Source of the DNA: an uncultured Actinomycetes bacterium
Lineage (GTDB): Bacteria; Actinomycetota; Coriobacteriia; Coriobacteriales; Atopobiaceae
DNA length: 62,949 nt
NCBI GenBank assembly: GCA_900315165.1
Contig: OMXZ01000005.1
Coordinates: 1-62,949 of the forward strand
Direction: 5' to 3'
Shown here in pieces: positions 1-9,667 of the stretch. Below the pieces are notes generated by a model that worked only from the letters and a program-made list of their open reading frames with translations, was not told where the DNA came from and ran no database searches. Numbering within the stretch: position 1 is the stretch's first letter; every line of letters starts with the position of its first letter. Made by a program: the position numbers and the translations under genes.

Positions 1-13
1 CCTACGGGTCATA

Positions 14-47
14 AAAGAACCCCGGGGCTGTCCGCCCAGGGGTTCTT
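14..47. terminator. Intrinsic terminator hairpin at the left edge
   Basis: A perfect 9-bp stem (AAGAACCCC at 15-23 with GGGGTTCTT at 39-47) is extended inward by GGGC/GCCC after one mismatch. On the minus strand the hairpin is followed by TTTTAT, so it would best stop leftward transcription. On the plus strand there is no T run. The gene it serves could lie left of the window. Confidence 0.6.
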
Positions 48-68
48 GCTCTAAGCGACGCCGGCGTG

Positions 69-96
69 AATGTCATCCGCTTAAGTTAATGACATT
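69..96. promoter_or_regulatory. Inverted repeat upstream of the PLD-helicase gene, possible operator
   Basis: AATGTCAT at 69-76 and ATGACATT at 89-96 form an 8-bp inverted repeat with a 12-bp spacer, about 210 bp before the helicase start. The size and spacing suit a dimeric repressor site. No matching regulator gene is adjacent, so the role is only a guess. Confidence 0.25.
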
Positions 97-304
97 GGGA
101 AAACGTCCCCGGCACTTGGAAGCCCTCTTTCGGAGGACCACCCTCATAATACCCGTTTTCAGCGACGGACTAGCGGATGCCCAATTGAGCACAATCAGGC
201 CAGGGTCCCTCCACCCCAACCGTCTGTCGATCGGACGGTCGGCAGCCGGTCACCGCCCGAATAGCAGACGTATGATCCCAGGGACCCAAGGGGGCGAGGC
301 GCAC

Positions 305-3300
305 ATGGCAGAAACAGCACGTAGATTACCCGACCTCGAGCGCGCCGGCGACCGCATCTATCGCCTGGACATCGTCCAGCCGACCGGGGTGGACGAAGCG
401 ACAAGGGACAGCCTCGTCTCCGCCGTCTCCACCGGCTTCATCAATCGCCGCAACCAATCCGGCGAGAGCTTCCGCCCCTCCATTGTCTACAACAACACAC
501 AGACCGGCACGAGCGTCCTCGACACCCTGATCGAGAAGTTCGAGCAGCTCGGCCCTGGCGACTCGTTCGACATGGCCATCGCCTTCATCAACCAAGGCGG
601 CCTCGACCAGCTCCTGCTGACCTTCGACCTGATGGCGAGCCGCGGGGTCCACGGACGTCTCATCACGGGCACCTATCTCAGTTTCACCGACCCGCAGGCC
701 CTGCGGACCCTTCTCCTCTACCCCGATATCGACGTCCGCGTCTATAACGACACGGAGTACAAACAGGGCGGGCTCCATGCGAAGGGCTATGCCTTCCGCC
801 ATGGCGGGACCGTCGACCTGATTGTCGGCAGCTCCAACATTACAGAGCGGGCGCTGCAGGCCAATATGGAATGGAACCTTGCGGTCAGCTCCGCTGCGGA
901 CGGCGATGTGGTCGATTCCTTCTACAGCGTCTATGAGCAGGTCTGGAATGCGCCCTGCTGCGTGCCCCTCACATCCGATTTCATCGCGGACTACGAGGTT
1001 GCCTACCGAGCCAACCAGTCCAAGAGAGTCGTAGCGACGACGGAAGGTCCCGCAGCACACGGCGTAATCGAGCCCAACGACATGCAGCGCCCCGCCCTTG
1101 CCAACCTCGCCGACGAGCGCGCGCAGGGCGAGCCGCGCGCCCTCGTCATATCCGCGACCGGCACCGGCAAGACCTACCTCGCCGCTTTCGACGTCAAACA
1201 GTGCACCCCGAAGCCGCGCCGCGTGCTCTTCATCGTCCATCGCGAGCGCATCGCCAAGGCGGCGCTCGAAAGCTTCAGGCGCGTCCTGGGAGACGCTTAT
1301 CCGAGCTACGGCCTCTACGGTGGCGGCAACACCGATGTCGATGCCGACTGCCTCTTCTGCACCATCCAGACCCTGTCGCGAAGTGACAACTACCGCCAGT
1401 TCAGCCCGCGGGAGTTCGACTACATCATCGTCGACGAAGTCCATCGCGTCGGAGGCAGCACCTACCAACGCGTCCTCGATTATTTCGAGCCGAGGTTCCT
1501 GCTGGGCATGAGCGCCACGCCCGAACGCAACGACGGCTTCGACGTCTTCGAATTCTTCAACTACCAAGTCGCCTACGAGATCCGCCTGCAGCAGGCACTC
1601 GAGAACCACCTCGTGGCGCCCTTCCATTACTTTGGCATCACGGACGAGGCCTTTGCGCCAAAGCTCGAAGGCGGCGAGCCGGACTACACGGCAGAGGCCA
1701 AGGCGATCATCGACCAGTCGCGTAAGTTCGGCTACTCCGGTCCTCGTCTCAAGTGCCTCATCTTCTGCTCGCGCAACGTCGAATCCGAGCGCGTTGCCGA
1801 GGAGATGAGCCGTTTGGGCGCCCGCGTCGTCTCGCTCGCCGGGGCGTCGACCGACGATGAGCGCGAGAACGCGATGGAGCGGCTCGAAGCCCCTGACGGA
1901 CCGCATGCCCTCGACTACATCATCACGGTCGACATCTTCAACGAAGGCGTGGACATCCCAACCGTCAACCAGGTGGTCATGGTTCGCCCGACCGAGTCCG
2001 CAATCGTCTTTGTCCAGCAGCTCGGCCGAGGCCTTCGTATCAATCCCGAGAAGGACTACGTTTGCGTCATCGACTTCATCGGCAACTACCAGAACAACTA
2101 CAACATCCCCATCGCGCTCAACGGCGACCGTTCCTTCGAGAAGGAACGGCTCCGCCACGACGTCCACTCCGGCGGTGCCTTCATCCCCGGGACGACCTCC
2201 ATCCAGTTTGATGAGGTCTCGCGAAAGAAGGTCCTGCGGAGTATCAACAATGCAAACTTCACCAAGATGTCGCTACTCCGCGATGCCTATAAGAATCTCC
2301 GTCGGCGCCTGGGCCGCATCCCCACGCTCGAGGACTTTCGCGATTGGGGCGAGGCGAGTCCCTACAACATCTTCGACAGCAAGAGCTTGGGCAGCTACCA
2401 CGAGTTCCTCACCAGATGCGAGCCCGACTACCATGTGCACTTCAACGAGGACCAACGCGCCATCCTGCGCTTCGTCTCCTGCGAGCTCGCGAACGGCAAG
2501 CGCCCCACCGACCTTGTCCTGCTTCGCTCTTTGATGGAATCTGATGGCGCGCCGGTCCGTCTTTCCGACATCGCAAGCGAGGTCCGGGCCGCGGAAGAGA
2601 TGCGCGGCGCCTATCGGCCGGGTCGCGACTATACACGCGAGCTGCACAATGCCCGCCGTGTCCTGTCGCTCGAGTTTTACCCGACGGTCACGAGGAACAA
2701 ATACCCCGCCCTCCTCACCCGCAACGGCGATGCCGCCAAACCGACCCAACAGCTGCTCGATGCCTTGGCGGATACCGAGTTCAAACGGCAGCTCGAGGAG
2801 GTCATTGACTTCGGGCTGCACACGTTAGAGCTGGAGTACGCGGACGCCAGCCCGCAATCTCGCCTCTGTATTAGCTCCCGCTATGCGCGCAAGGACGCCT
2901 GCCGGCTCCTGTGCTGGGACAAGAACGAGGAAGGCACTATCAACGGCTACGCCTTCAAGACGAGCGACTGGGTGATCTTCGTCACGTATGAGAAGGCGGC
3001 TGATGTCGCAGCGAGCATCCGCTACCGCGACGAGCTTGTCTCGCAAGAGAACTTCATCTGGTATTCCCAGAGCAACCGCAGCCTACAGAGCGAGGATTAC
3101 CGCAAGCTCTCCCGCTTCGATCCCGCAACCACACGCATCCACCTCTTCATCAAGAAGAGCGACTCGGAGGGCAGCGACCATTACTATCTTGGCTGCGTGC
3201 GACCGCACATCGGCCAGATCACGGAGGAGAAGCAGCGTAACGATGCGGGCAAGGAGCTGCCGATCCTACGTGTCCCGTTCACGCTCGAGCATCCCGTGGC

Positions 3301-3331
3301 GCGCGAGACCTTCCGTTATCTGACGAGCTGA
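305..3331 (+). CDS. PLD-like nuclease / DEAD-DEAH helicase / DUF3427 protein
   Basis: This is a 1008-residue multidomain nucleic-acid enzyme. Residues about 60-215 form a phospholipase-D-type nuclease domain with H158-x-K160 and GSSN at 175-178. A superfamily 2 helicase core follows: Walker A ATGTGKT (284-290), DEVH box (377-380), SAT motif (GMSATPE) and motif VI QQLGRGLR. The C-terminal third matches the DUF3427 arrangement. ATG 305 was chosen because AAGGGGGCGAGG precedes it; the frame is open upstream to 89 but that stretch is unlike protein. Proteins of this architecture are usually annotated as restriction-like or antiphage helicases, but no methylase or partner gene sits beside it, so it may act alone. 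Family assignment is firm; the defence role is inference. Confidence 0.88.
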   Translation: MAETARRLPDLERAGDRIYRLDIVQPTGVDEATRDSLVSAVSTGFINRRNQSGESFRPSIVYNNTQTGTSVLDTLIEKFEQLGPGDSFDMAIAFINQGGLDQLLLTFDLMASRGVHGRLITGTYLSFTDPQALRTLLLYPDIDVRVYNDTEYKQGGLHAKGYAFRHGGTVDLIVGSSNITERALQANMEWNLAVSSAADGDVVDSFYSVYEQVWNAPCCVPLTSDFIADYEVAYRANQSKRVVATTEGPAAHGVIEPNDMQRPALANLADERAQGEPRALVISATGTGKTYLAAFDVKQCTPKPRRVLFIVHRERIAKAALESFRRVLGDAYPSYGLYGGGNTDVDADCLFCTIQTLSRSDNYRQFSPREFDYIIVDEVHRVGGSTYQRVLDYFEPRFLLGMSATPERNDGFDVFEFFNYQVAYEIRLQQALENHLVAPFHYFGITDEAFAPKLEGGEPDYTAEAKAIIDQSRKFGYSGPRLKCLIFCSRNVESERVAEEMSRLGARVVSLAGASTDDERENAMERLEAPDGPHALDYIITVDIFNEGVDIPTVNQVVMVRPTESAIVFVQQLGRGLRINPEKDYVCVIDFIGNYQNNYNIPIALNGDRSFEKERLRHDVHSGGAFIPGTTSIQFDEVSRKKVLRSINNANFTKMSLLRDAYKNLRRRLGRIPTLEDFRDWGEASPYNIFDSKSLGSYHEFLTRCEPDYHVHFNEDQRAILRFVSCELANGKRPTDLVLLRSLMESDGAPVRLSDIASEVRAAEEMRGAYRPGRDYTRELHNARRVLSLEFYPTVTRNKYPALLTRNGDAAKPTQQLLDALADTEFKRQLEEVIDFGLHTLELEYADASPQSRLCISSRYARKDACRLLCWDKNEEGTINGYAFKTSDWVIFVTYEKAADVAASIRYRDELVSQENFIWYSQSNRSLQSEDYRKLSRFDPATTRIHLFIKKSDSEGSDHYYLGCVRPHIGQITEEKQRNDAGKELPILRVPFTLEHPVARETFRYLTS

Positions 3332-3382
3332 TCGGGCATACTGTATCAGCGCAAGTGCCACCTCAAAAAGGAAGGCCATACC

Positions 3383-3640
3383 ATGCAGACATTCACGACC
3401 ACGGGGACATGCTCCCGCGAGATCCTCTTCGACATCACGGACGACAACAAGATCGCGAGCGTTGAGTTCGTGGGCGGCTGCCCCGGTAACACCGTCGGGC
3501 TGGCATCCGTCCTGCGCGGCATGGACGTCGACGAGGCGATTGACCGGCTCTCGGGAATCCCCTGCGGCAACCGGGAGACCTCCTGCCCCGACCAGCTCGC
3601 GCAGGCTTTGCGGCAATACAAGGCTGACCACCGTTCGTAA
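3383..3640 (+). CDS. TSCPD domain protein (TIGR03905-like)
   Basis: This small 85-residue protein matches the TSCPD family, which resembles the C-terminal domain of vitamin-B12-dependent ribonucleotide reductases. Visible hallmarks are GGCPGNTVG near residue 32, CGNRETSCPDQLA near the C-terminus, and four cysteines (residues 10, 34, 61 and 67). Length is normal for the free-standing family. AAGGAAGG ends about 10 bases before the ATG. It lies 51 bp after the helicase gene, so the two could be co-transcribed, but no functional link is known. The biochemical role of free-standing TSCPD proteins is not established; a redox or metal role is suggested only by the cysteines. Confidence 0.85.
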   Translation: MQTFTTTGTCSREILFDITDDNKIASVEFVGGCPGNTVGLASVLRGMDVDEAIDRLSGIPCGNRETSCPDQLAQALRQYKADHRS

Positions 3641-3698
3641 AGACTGGATGCTATCCTCAACCGCAATCAGGAGCCATGAGCACACCGTTCCCCCGGCA

Positions 3699-3741
3699 TA
3701 AAGAAAGACGCCCGGCCTCGCGGCCAGGCGCCTTCTTTCGT
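3699..3741. terminator. Bidirectional terminator between convergent genes
   Basis: A GC-rich hairpin (CGCCCGGCC pairing with GGCCAGGCG) is flanked by A-rich sequence on the left and CTTCTTTC on the right. It lies between the convergent TSCPD and ferredoxin genes, so it can serve both. Confidence 0.75.
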
Positions 3742-3754
3742 GCTGTGGGACCGA

Positions 3755-3940
3755 CTAGTCCTCGGCGATCTCCGTGATCGCGCCGGCAGGGCAAGCGTCC
3801 AGGCAGGCGCCGCAGCCCACGCAGTCGTCCTTGTTGATGGCCTCGGCGTAGTCGTTGACCTCGATGACGCCCATGGGGCAGGCGTCGGCGCAGGCGCCGC
3901 AGGCGACGCAGTCGTCGGTATTGATGACGGGGTAGGACAT
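3755..3940 (-). CDS. 2x[4Fe-4S] ferredoxin
   Basis: This 61-residue bacterial-type ferredoxin carries two CxxCxxCxxxCP motifs (CVACGACADACP and CVGCGACLDACP), each expected to contribute to a [4Fe-4S] cluster. It is a low-potential electron carrier of the cytoplasm. The start at 3940 is set by a strong GGAGGAG seven bases upstream; the frame stays open beyond but codes nothing recognisable. An electron donor role for enzymes such as the 2-hydroxyacyl-CoA dehydratase activase at the far end of the window is possible but not shown. Transcription converges on the terminator at 3699-3741. Confidence 0.95.
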   Translation of the reverse strand: MSYPVINTDDCVACGACADACPMGVIEVNDYAEAINKDDCVGCGACLDACPAGAITEIAED

Positions 3941-4114
3941 GTTCTCCTCCTTATGTATGGGCCATACACCTCTCCGATGGCCGATGCTTGGGCTTAGGGT
4001 ATCACTGTGCGGGCGTCTGTAAAGGCTCACGGCAGATGTTTTTCGACCCCTGGCGCAAGTGGTCGCAAGGTCATGAATTCCCAGCTTACAAGGGGTATTT
4101 TGAGAGTGTAATTC

Positions 4115-5506
4115 CTACTTGTCGGGAGGGGTTTGCCCGCTGTCCTCCCCGGTGCGGCGGCGTTCTGCCCGCATGCTCGCAAGGGCAAGATAGTCGGCGG
4201 AGGACAGGCGGTTGTGGACATCGTGGCGCAGCTCGTGCAGACGCTCCTGCTCGGCCTGGAAATCCTCCCGCTGCCGCTGCAAGACCTCGTGCAGCGATTC
4301 ATGGGCCGCAAGCTCATGAGCGGCCGCGACGGGATGGACGGCCGAGGTGCGGCGCACGAGCGACGTGATGATGGGCACCACGAGCACCGTGATCGCACCG
4401 GCCGTCACGAGGACCGAGGCGTCGGAGGGCCTCATGGCGCCCCGGGCGATGGCCTCATTGGTGATGGCTACGACCAGCGGCAGCGCCATCGTGCAATAGG
4501 TGGCCGCCGAGAAGGTCTCCTGCCAGCTCATATCGCGGGTCTCGGGCGCGAGGCGCAGCGATGCCGCGACCACCACCCCGCGGATCAGCACGAGCAGGAG
4601 GATGAAGCCGACCAGCAGCCCTGGCGCGGCCGACACCGCGGACAGGTCGATCGACGCGCCGGACACGAAAAAGAAGACGGGCACAAAAAAGCCGCTTGAG
4701 ATCCCGCGCAGGCGCGCCTCGAGCGACTCGTCACCCTCGGGCAGGAGGGCCCGCAGGGTGAAGCCCGCCGCGAAGGCGCCGAGCGCCGCGTCGAACCCCA
4801 TCGCCCCCGCGAGAAAGACGAGAAAGACGAGCAAAAGCGACACAGCGCGCACGGAGCTTTCCGACGTGGCCGCGCCCGCCGTATGGAGGAAGGCCTGCAG
4901 ACGGCTTCCCAGCGTCTTGGCCCGGCGGGGAAAGCTCGCAATCGCGATGCAGACACCAACGTACAGGACGAGCACGACGGTCGTGCGCAGCGGGGCACGC
5001 GTGGAGAGCAGGAAGGCCATCGCGATGATGGGCAGCACCTCGCCCATCGCGCCATACACGGTGACGACCTCCCCCACCTTGGTACCAGTCAGGCCGCGTT
5101 CGCGCATGATGGGCGCCAGCGTGCCATAGGCCGTGGTGGTGAGGAGGATCGCGAAGGCGTAGGCCCCGAGCCCCACGAACCTCTTGAGGGGCATGACCAG
5201 CGTGAAGACGAGCGCAATGCCCAGCGAGGCGCACCAGGAGAGCACCGCGTGCTTGGTCATGGCCAGGTTCATCTCCGACGGCACGATCTCGAAACCGGCC
5301 ATCAAAAAGAGGAAGGCCATGCCCAATTCAGACAAAAGCCCCATGCCTTCGTTGGAGGCATAGGGCAGATAGCGACCAATCACCGCCCCGGCAAAGACGA
5401 GAATCACCGTCTCCGGGACCGAGCGGCCAGGTATCACGCTCGCCACCAGCGGCGCCGCAAAGGCGACCAGCAGGGCTATGGCGAGCAGAAGGAGGGTCTG
5501 GGTCAT
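4115..5506 (-). CDS. Cation:proton antiporter (CPA2/Kef-like)
   Basis: This 463-residue integral membrane protein of the monovalent cation:proton antiporter 2 family has an N-terminal hydrophobic exchanger domain of many membrane spans up to about residue 390. A hydrophilic, heptad-rich tail of some 70 residues follows (alternating Leu/His/Glu, about 395-445), likely a cytoplasmic coiled coil. No Rossmann-type KTN/TrkA-N domain is present, unlike classical KefB/C. It begins 20 bp after a small conserved gene (5527-5757) and is probably co-transcribed with it. Its role would be Na+ or K+ exchange for protons in pH or osmotic control; ion specificity cannot be read from the sequence. Confidence 0.85.
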   Translation of the reverse strand: MTQTLLLLAIALLVAFAAPLVASVIPGRSVPETVILVFAGAVIGRYLPYASNEGMGLLSELGMAFLFLMAGFEIVPSEMNLAMTKHAVLSWCASLGIALVFTLVMPLKRFVGLGAYAFAILLTTTAYGTLAPIMRERGLTGTKVGEVVTVYGAMGEVLPIIAMAFLLSTRAPLRTTVVLVLYVGVCIAIASFPRRAKTLGSRLQAFLHTAGAATSESSVRAVSLLLVFLVFLAGAMGFDAALGAFAAGFTLRALLPEGDESLEARLRGISSGFFVPVFFFVSGASIDLSAVSAAPGLLVGFILLLVLIRGVVVAASLRLAPETRDMSWQETFSAATYCTMALPLVVAITNEAIARGAMRPSDASVLVTAGAITVLVVPIITSLVRRTSAVHPVAAAHELAAHESLHEVLQRQREDFQAEQERLHELRHDVHNRLSSADYLALASMRAERRRTGEDSGQTPPDK

Positions 5507-5526
5507 CGCTCAGCCGAAAGGCCGGA

Positions 5527-5757
5527 CTACCAGGCCTTGGCCTCCTTGGCGCTCATCGGCTTGATGGTCTCCTCGGGATAGGGGCTCTCCGCACCGCCGA
5601 CGCCATAGATGAAATAGAGCTTGTTCTTGCCCTGGTAGAGGGTCTCGGAATAGCCGGCCGGATCGCCCCAGCTGCCGTGGTTGACGGTCTTGAGCTCGGT
5701 GGCACCCTCGGTGTCGTACACGCAGGTGCGGTTGCCCTTCTTGACGGACGTCTTCAT
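5527..5757 (-). CDS. Small conserved-looking hypothetical protein
   Basis: This 76-residue soluble protein has no signal peptide, no membrane segment and no motif I recognise. Features seen are a basic start (MKTSVKKGNR), one cysteine and a Tyr/Gly-rich middle (LYFIYGVGG). GGGGGACA sits just before the ATG and supports the start. It is upstream of, and close to, the antiporter gene, so it may be part of that unit. Codon use is like its neighbours. The function is unknown. Confidence 0.65.
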   Translation of the reverse strand: MKTSVKKGNRTCVYDTEGATELKTVNHGSWGDPAGYSETLYQGKNKLYFIYGVGGAESPYPEETIKPMSAKEAKAW

Positions 5758-5819
5758 GCTTGTCCCCCTGAATCCTTTTCGGGTCCCTTACCGTATGTCT
5801 GCTCCTGCAAACAATCGTT

Positions 5820-5848
5820 ATTTTGTCGGGTGAGCTGGACAAATGCAA
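5820..5848 (-). promoter_or_regulatory. Candidate sigma70 promoter for the small gene and antiporter
   Basis: On the minus strand TTGCAT (5843-5848) is followed after 17 bp by CAAAAT (5820-5825), about 60 bp before the start at 5757. The spacing is ideal and the boxes are moderately good. It lies in the AT-rich gap between divergent genes. Confidence 0.4.
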
Positions 5849-5982
5849 GCAGTTTGGCGCGAGCGGTGCATAAACGTGACAAAATCTTAAATTTACCGTC
5901 ATATGAATTGCCGCGGCGAAGTGCGGGACAAGCGGTACACTCGCCTAGTCACACCACGATCCGCGTCCCAAAGGAGTCGCAT

Positions 5983-7062
<1,080 letters not shown>

Positions 7063-7117
7063 CCCCGCATCGCCCACCCGCCGTCCGCCACAATCCGCCA
7101 CCTCACCGCATCATCAG

Positions 7118-7144
7118 CGCCCGTCCTCCCGACGGGCGTTTTTT
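7118..7144 (+). terminator. Rho-independent terminator of the peptidase gene
   Basis: An 8-bp stem CGCCCGTC/GACGGGCG with a 5-base loop is followed by six T residues. It lies 56 bp after the peptidase stop codon. Confidence 0.9.
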
Positions 7145-7199
7145 CTGCCGCTCACCCATGGTTGCCGCCCTAAAGTAGCAGACGATAAATCTTCAGCAG

Positions 7200-7426
7200 A
7201 CCCCTCTTCGAGATTCTGACCCTTCTGAGTCATTGGACCATTTTCATAACCGTTGTTAGCCTACCTATCAAATTTTATTGCTGTTTTACCTGCAAATATG
7301 TGTGATGCAACTATCTATGAAGTGCCGCGTTTTCCCGGGTCGAGACTGCGATCTTTCTACCAGCGCTTTCTCAGGGGCTGGTACACACAAGGGTGACTCA
7401 GAAGGGTTATTTTCTCGAAGAGGGGT
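7200..7426. repeat. 227-bp element with long imperfect terminal inverted repeats
   Basis: The left arm 7201-7232 and right arm 7394-7425 are reverse complements over 26 of 32 positions: CCCCTCTTCGAG pairs with CTCGAAGAGGGG and ACCCTTCTGAGTCA with TGACTCAGAAGGGT, separated by a 6-base mismatched block. The 161-bp interior is distinctly more AT-rich than the surroundings and has no ORF. It could be a MITE-like remnant or a structured RNA. A second copy is not seen in this window and no target-site duplication was identified. Confidence 0.5.
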
Positions 7427-7439
7427 ATAGATAGCGGGA

Positions 7440-7477
7440 TTTACTACCCCAAACACCACCCAGTTTGGGGTAGTAAA
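7440..7477. repeat. 15-bp perfect hairpin
   Basis: TTTACTACCCCAAAC (7440-7454) and its exact reverse complement (7463-7477) enclose an 8-base loop. There is no T run on either side, so a terminator is doubtful. It sits just right of the 227-bp inverted-repeat element and might belong to it. Confidence 0.5.
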
Positions 7478-7599
7478 GCGACAACCTCGTCCCAGAGAGG
7501 CTTATCCGCTTATTCCTCAGCAGCCTCAGCAACGCAGCGGTCCCCCTCTTGCCTGCTAACACCCCACTGCCCGCTAGCATTTTCCTACCCGTCGCGCAC

Positions 7600-7722
7600 C
7601 CGCCGGCACCCAAGGCCAGCTTTGCGGCAAATCGCCCGTTCTGCCGCAAAGCTCACGTGAATGATGGCGGTGCCGGGATTCGGGGGTAATTTTGCTGCGA
7701 GAAGACTTGTTTGCAGCAAAAT
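7600..7722. repeat. Dispersed palindromic repeat, GCAGCAAAA family, copy 1
   Basis: Two nested hairpins stand in tandem. The first has outer CCGGCACC/GGTGCCGG arms and inner TTTGCGGCA/TGCCGCAAA arms. The second is TTTTGCTGC/GCAGCAAAA. They share a GGCGGTGCCGGGATTC block. The same block and the same GCAGCAAAA hairpin recur at 37106-37290, so this is a dispersed intergenic family. The region 7145-7815 otherwise holds no gene I can support. Confidence 0.65.
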
Positions 7723-7815
7723 CGGTATGAAAAAGCGACGGGGCCGCAGGGGCTCCGCCGCTCATTTTCTGCCGTGCACCAATCAGGCGCGTTTCGGCGC
7801 TCTACGCGAGACGAT

Positions 7816-9042
7816 TTAGAAGTTGATCGGCTCGTCGTAGTAGCAGCAGGTCAGAATCTTCTCGAAGTCCTCGGCCTTGGTCTCGCGCGGGTTCTCGGGC
7901 GTGCAGGCGTCGAGGACGGCGTTGGCCGCGATCTGCGGGAGCTTGGCCTTGAACTCGGCCTCGGAGACCATCACAGGCTCATTGTTGTCGTCAGCCTTGA
8001 TGCCGCCGTTGGCGTAGTTCTTGATGCCCTGCGGGATGTTGAGGGTGTCGTTGATGTTGCGGATGTCCTGGACCAGGGCCTCGACGAGCTGCTCGTCCGT
8101 GGTGCCCTCGAGATGCAGGATCTCCTTAGCGACATAGGCGTAGCGCTCGCGGGCGCGGCCGTCCTTGGCGTTCCACTGGATGGCCTTGCCGAGGTACATG
8201 GCGTTGGCGCAGCCGTGGATGATGTGGCCGTTCTCGAAGGCGGCACCGGTCTTGTGGGCCATGGAGTGCACGATGCCGAGCAGGCCGGAGGAGAAGGCGA
8301 TGCCGGCGATGCACTGGGCCTCGTGCATGTGCTGACGGGCTTCCTTGTCGCCCTCATAGGACTTGGGCAGCCAGGTCGTGATCTCACGGATGCCGTGCAG
8401 GGCGTTGGCGTCGGTGAACATGGAGGCCGCGGTCGAGACGTAGGCCTCGAGGCAGTGGGTCAGCGCGTCCATGCCGGTGTGCGCGCAGAGCTTGGCGGGC
8501 ATGGAGTAGGTGAGCTCGGGGTCGACGATGGCGACATCCGGGGTGATTTCGAAGTCGGCGATCGGGTACTTGATGCCCTTGGCGTAGTCGGTGATGATCG
8601 AGAACGCGGTGACCTCGGTGCCGGTGCCCGACGTGGAGCTGATGGCGCAGAAGTGGGCCTTCTTGCGGAGCTCGGGGATGCCGAAGACCTTGCACATATC
8701 CTCGAAGGTGCACTCGGGGTACTCGTACTTGATCCACATGGCCTTGGCCGCGTCGATCGGGGAGCCGCCGCCCAGGGCGATAATCCAGTCGGGCTGGAAC
8801 TCCTGCATGACGGCAGCGCCGCTCATGACGGTCTCGACGGAAGGATCGGACTCGACGCCCTCGTAGAGCTTGACCTCAAAACCGGCATCCTCGAGGTCCT
8901 TCTGGATGTCCTGCAGGAAGCCGCCGCGACGCATGCTGTGACCGCCGGAGACGATGATCGCCTTGTGGCCCTTGAGGTTCTTGACCTCGTGGCGAGCGCC
9001 CTCGCCAAAGTACACGTCGCGCGGATTGGTGAAACGACCCAT
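7816..9042 (-). CDS. Iron-containing alcohol dehydrogenase
   Basis: This 408-residue NAD(P)-dependent group III alcohol dehydrogenase catalyses aldehyde/alcohol interconversion in fermentation. Family marks include the nucleotide-binding GGGSPIDAAK, HTGMDALTHCLEAY with the first metal-ligand region, and the histidine ligands in GIVHSMAHKTGA and GHIIHGCANA. Start ATG 9042 is selected by AGGAGG eleven bases upstream. A paralogue of the same superfamily lies at 43744-44907 but is clearly divergent. Physiological substrate cannot be assigned. The long AT-rich upstream region with an inverted repeat suggests regulated expression. Confidence 0.92.
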   Translation of the reverse strand: MGRFTNPRDVYFGEGARHEVKNLKGHKAIIVSGGHSMRRGGFLQDIQKDLEDAGFEVKLYEGVESDPSVETVMSGAAVMQEFQPDWIIALGGGSPIDAAKAMWIKYEYPECTFEDMCKVFGIPELRKKAHFCAISSTSGTGTEVTAFSIITDYAKGIKYPIADFEITPDVAIVDPELTYSMPAKLCAHTGMDALTHCLEAYVSTAASMFTDANALHGIREITTWLPKSYEGDKEARQHMHEAQCIAGIAFSSGLLGIVHSMAHKTGAAFENGHIIHGCANAMYLGKAIQWNAKDGRARERYAYVAKEILHLEGTTDEQLVEALVQDIRNINDTLNIPQGIKNYANGGIKADDNNEPVMVSEAEFKAKLPQIAANAVLDACTPENPRETKAEDFEKILTCCYYDEPINF

Positions 9043-9253
9043 AGTGCATTCCTCCTTCTGGCCGCAAGTCATGCGGCAAGTGTGTCGCGGGACATCCGCC
9101 CCGCCGGTACGTGCGAGGCATAGCCCCGCGATGGAGGCCTGCCGAACCTTTTCACGCTCGCCCGGTCCTCTCCAACCGTCCGACGTGCTTTCGGCTCAAC
9201 CTACCTCCAAGTCGCATAGTATAGGCTGAAATATTTGAATCATCGTAAGGAAA

Positions 9254-9283
9254 CGGTATTGACAAAGATTGTCACGCATACCG
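9254..9283. promoter_or_regulatory. Compound inverted repeat upstream of the alcohol dehydrogenase
   Basis: CGGTAT (9254-9259) pairs with ATACCG (9278-9283), and inside it TGACA (9260-9264) pairs with TGTCA (9270-9274). It is about 210 bp upstream of the alcohol dehydrogenase start in an AT-rich stretch. An operator is possible. It does not match the Rex consensus. Confidence 0.35.
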
Positions 9284-9455
9284 ATTTATCAGGCATTTCG
9301 CAAAATAAATCTTGCAATGGGAGAATGTATAGAGGTATATAGTCATTTATAATTCCCGCACAATATTAATGTCTACGATTTCGTATACATCTCCGCATGT
9401 GGACCCACAGTTTCAAACCCTCCCCTTCACCCACGCCTTGCCTCAGGGACAAATA

Positions 9456-9667
9456 ACAGACGGAAGGCCCTCGAAGTTCCGCACTCACAGACGGAAAGAC
9501 TGCGATTCTCGATGACCTGCCATCTGGTCACAGACGGAAAGGCCGCGATTTATCGTGACCAGCAGGTTTGCGATCGCGGTGGCTTTCCGTCTGTGAATGA
9601 CTCCGAGGCTGAGAGAAATCGAGCTCGTTCCGTCTGTGGAATCGCGATTGGGTGATTTCCGTCTGTG
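9456..9667. repeat. CACAGACGGAAAG repeat cluster, locus 1
   Basis: Three forward copies (9456-9467 variant, 9486-9498, 9529-9541) are followed by three inverted copies (9583-9595, 9627-9638, 9656-9667). The pair 9529-9595 makes a long hairpin whose homology extends beyond the 13-mer, including a CGATTTATCG block. The same unit occurs at 45035-45273. The rest of the 9043-9816 gap is AT-rich and shows no gene. Confidence 0.8.

Noticed and set aside
326-2167. Minus-strand open frame of 613 codons opposite the PLD-helicase
   Set aside because: The helicase, nuclease and ATPase motifs all lie on the plus strand; the antisense product is Val/Asp/Ala-rich without domains.
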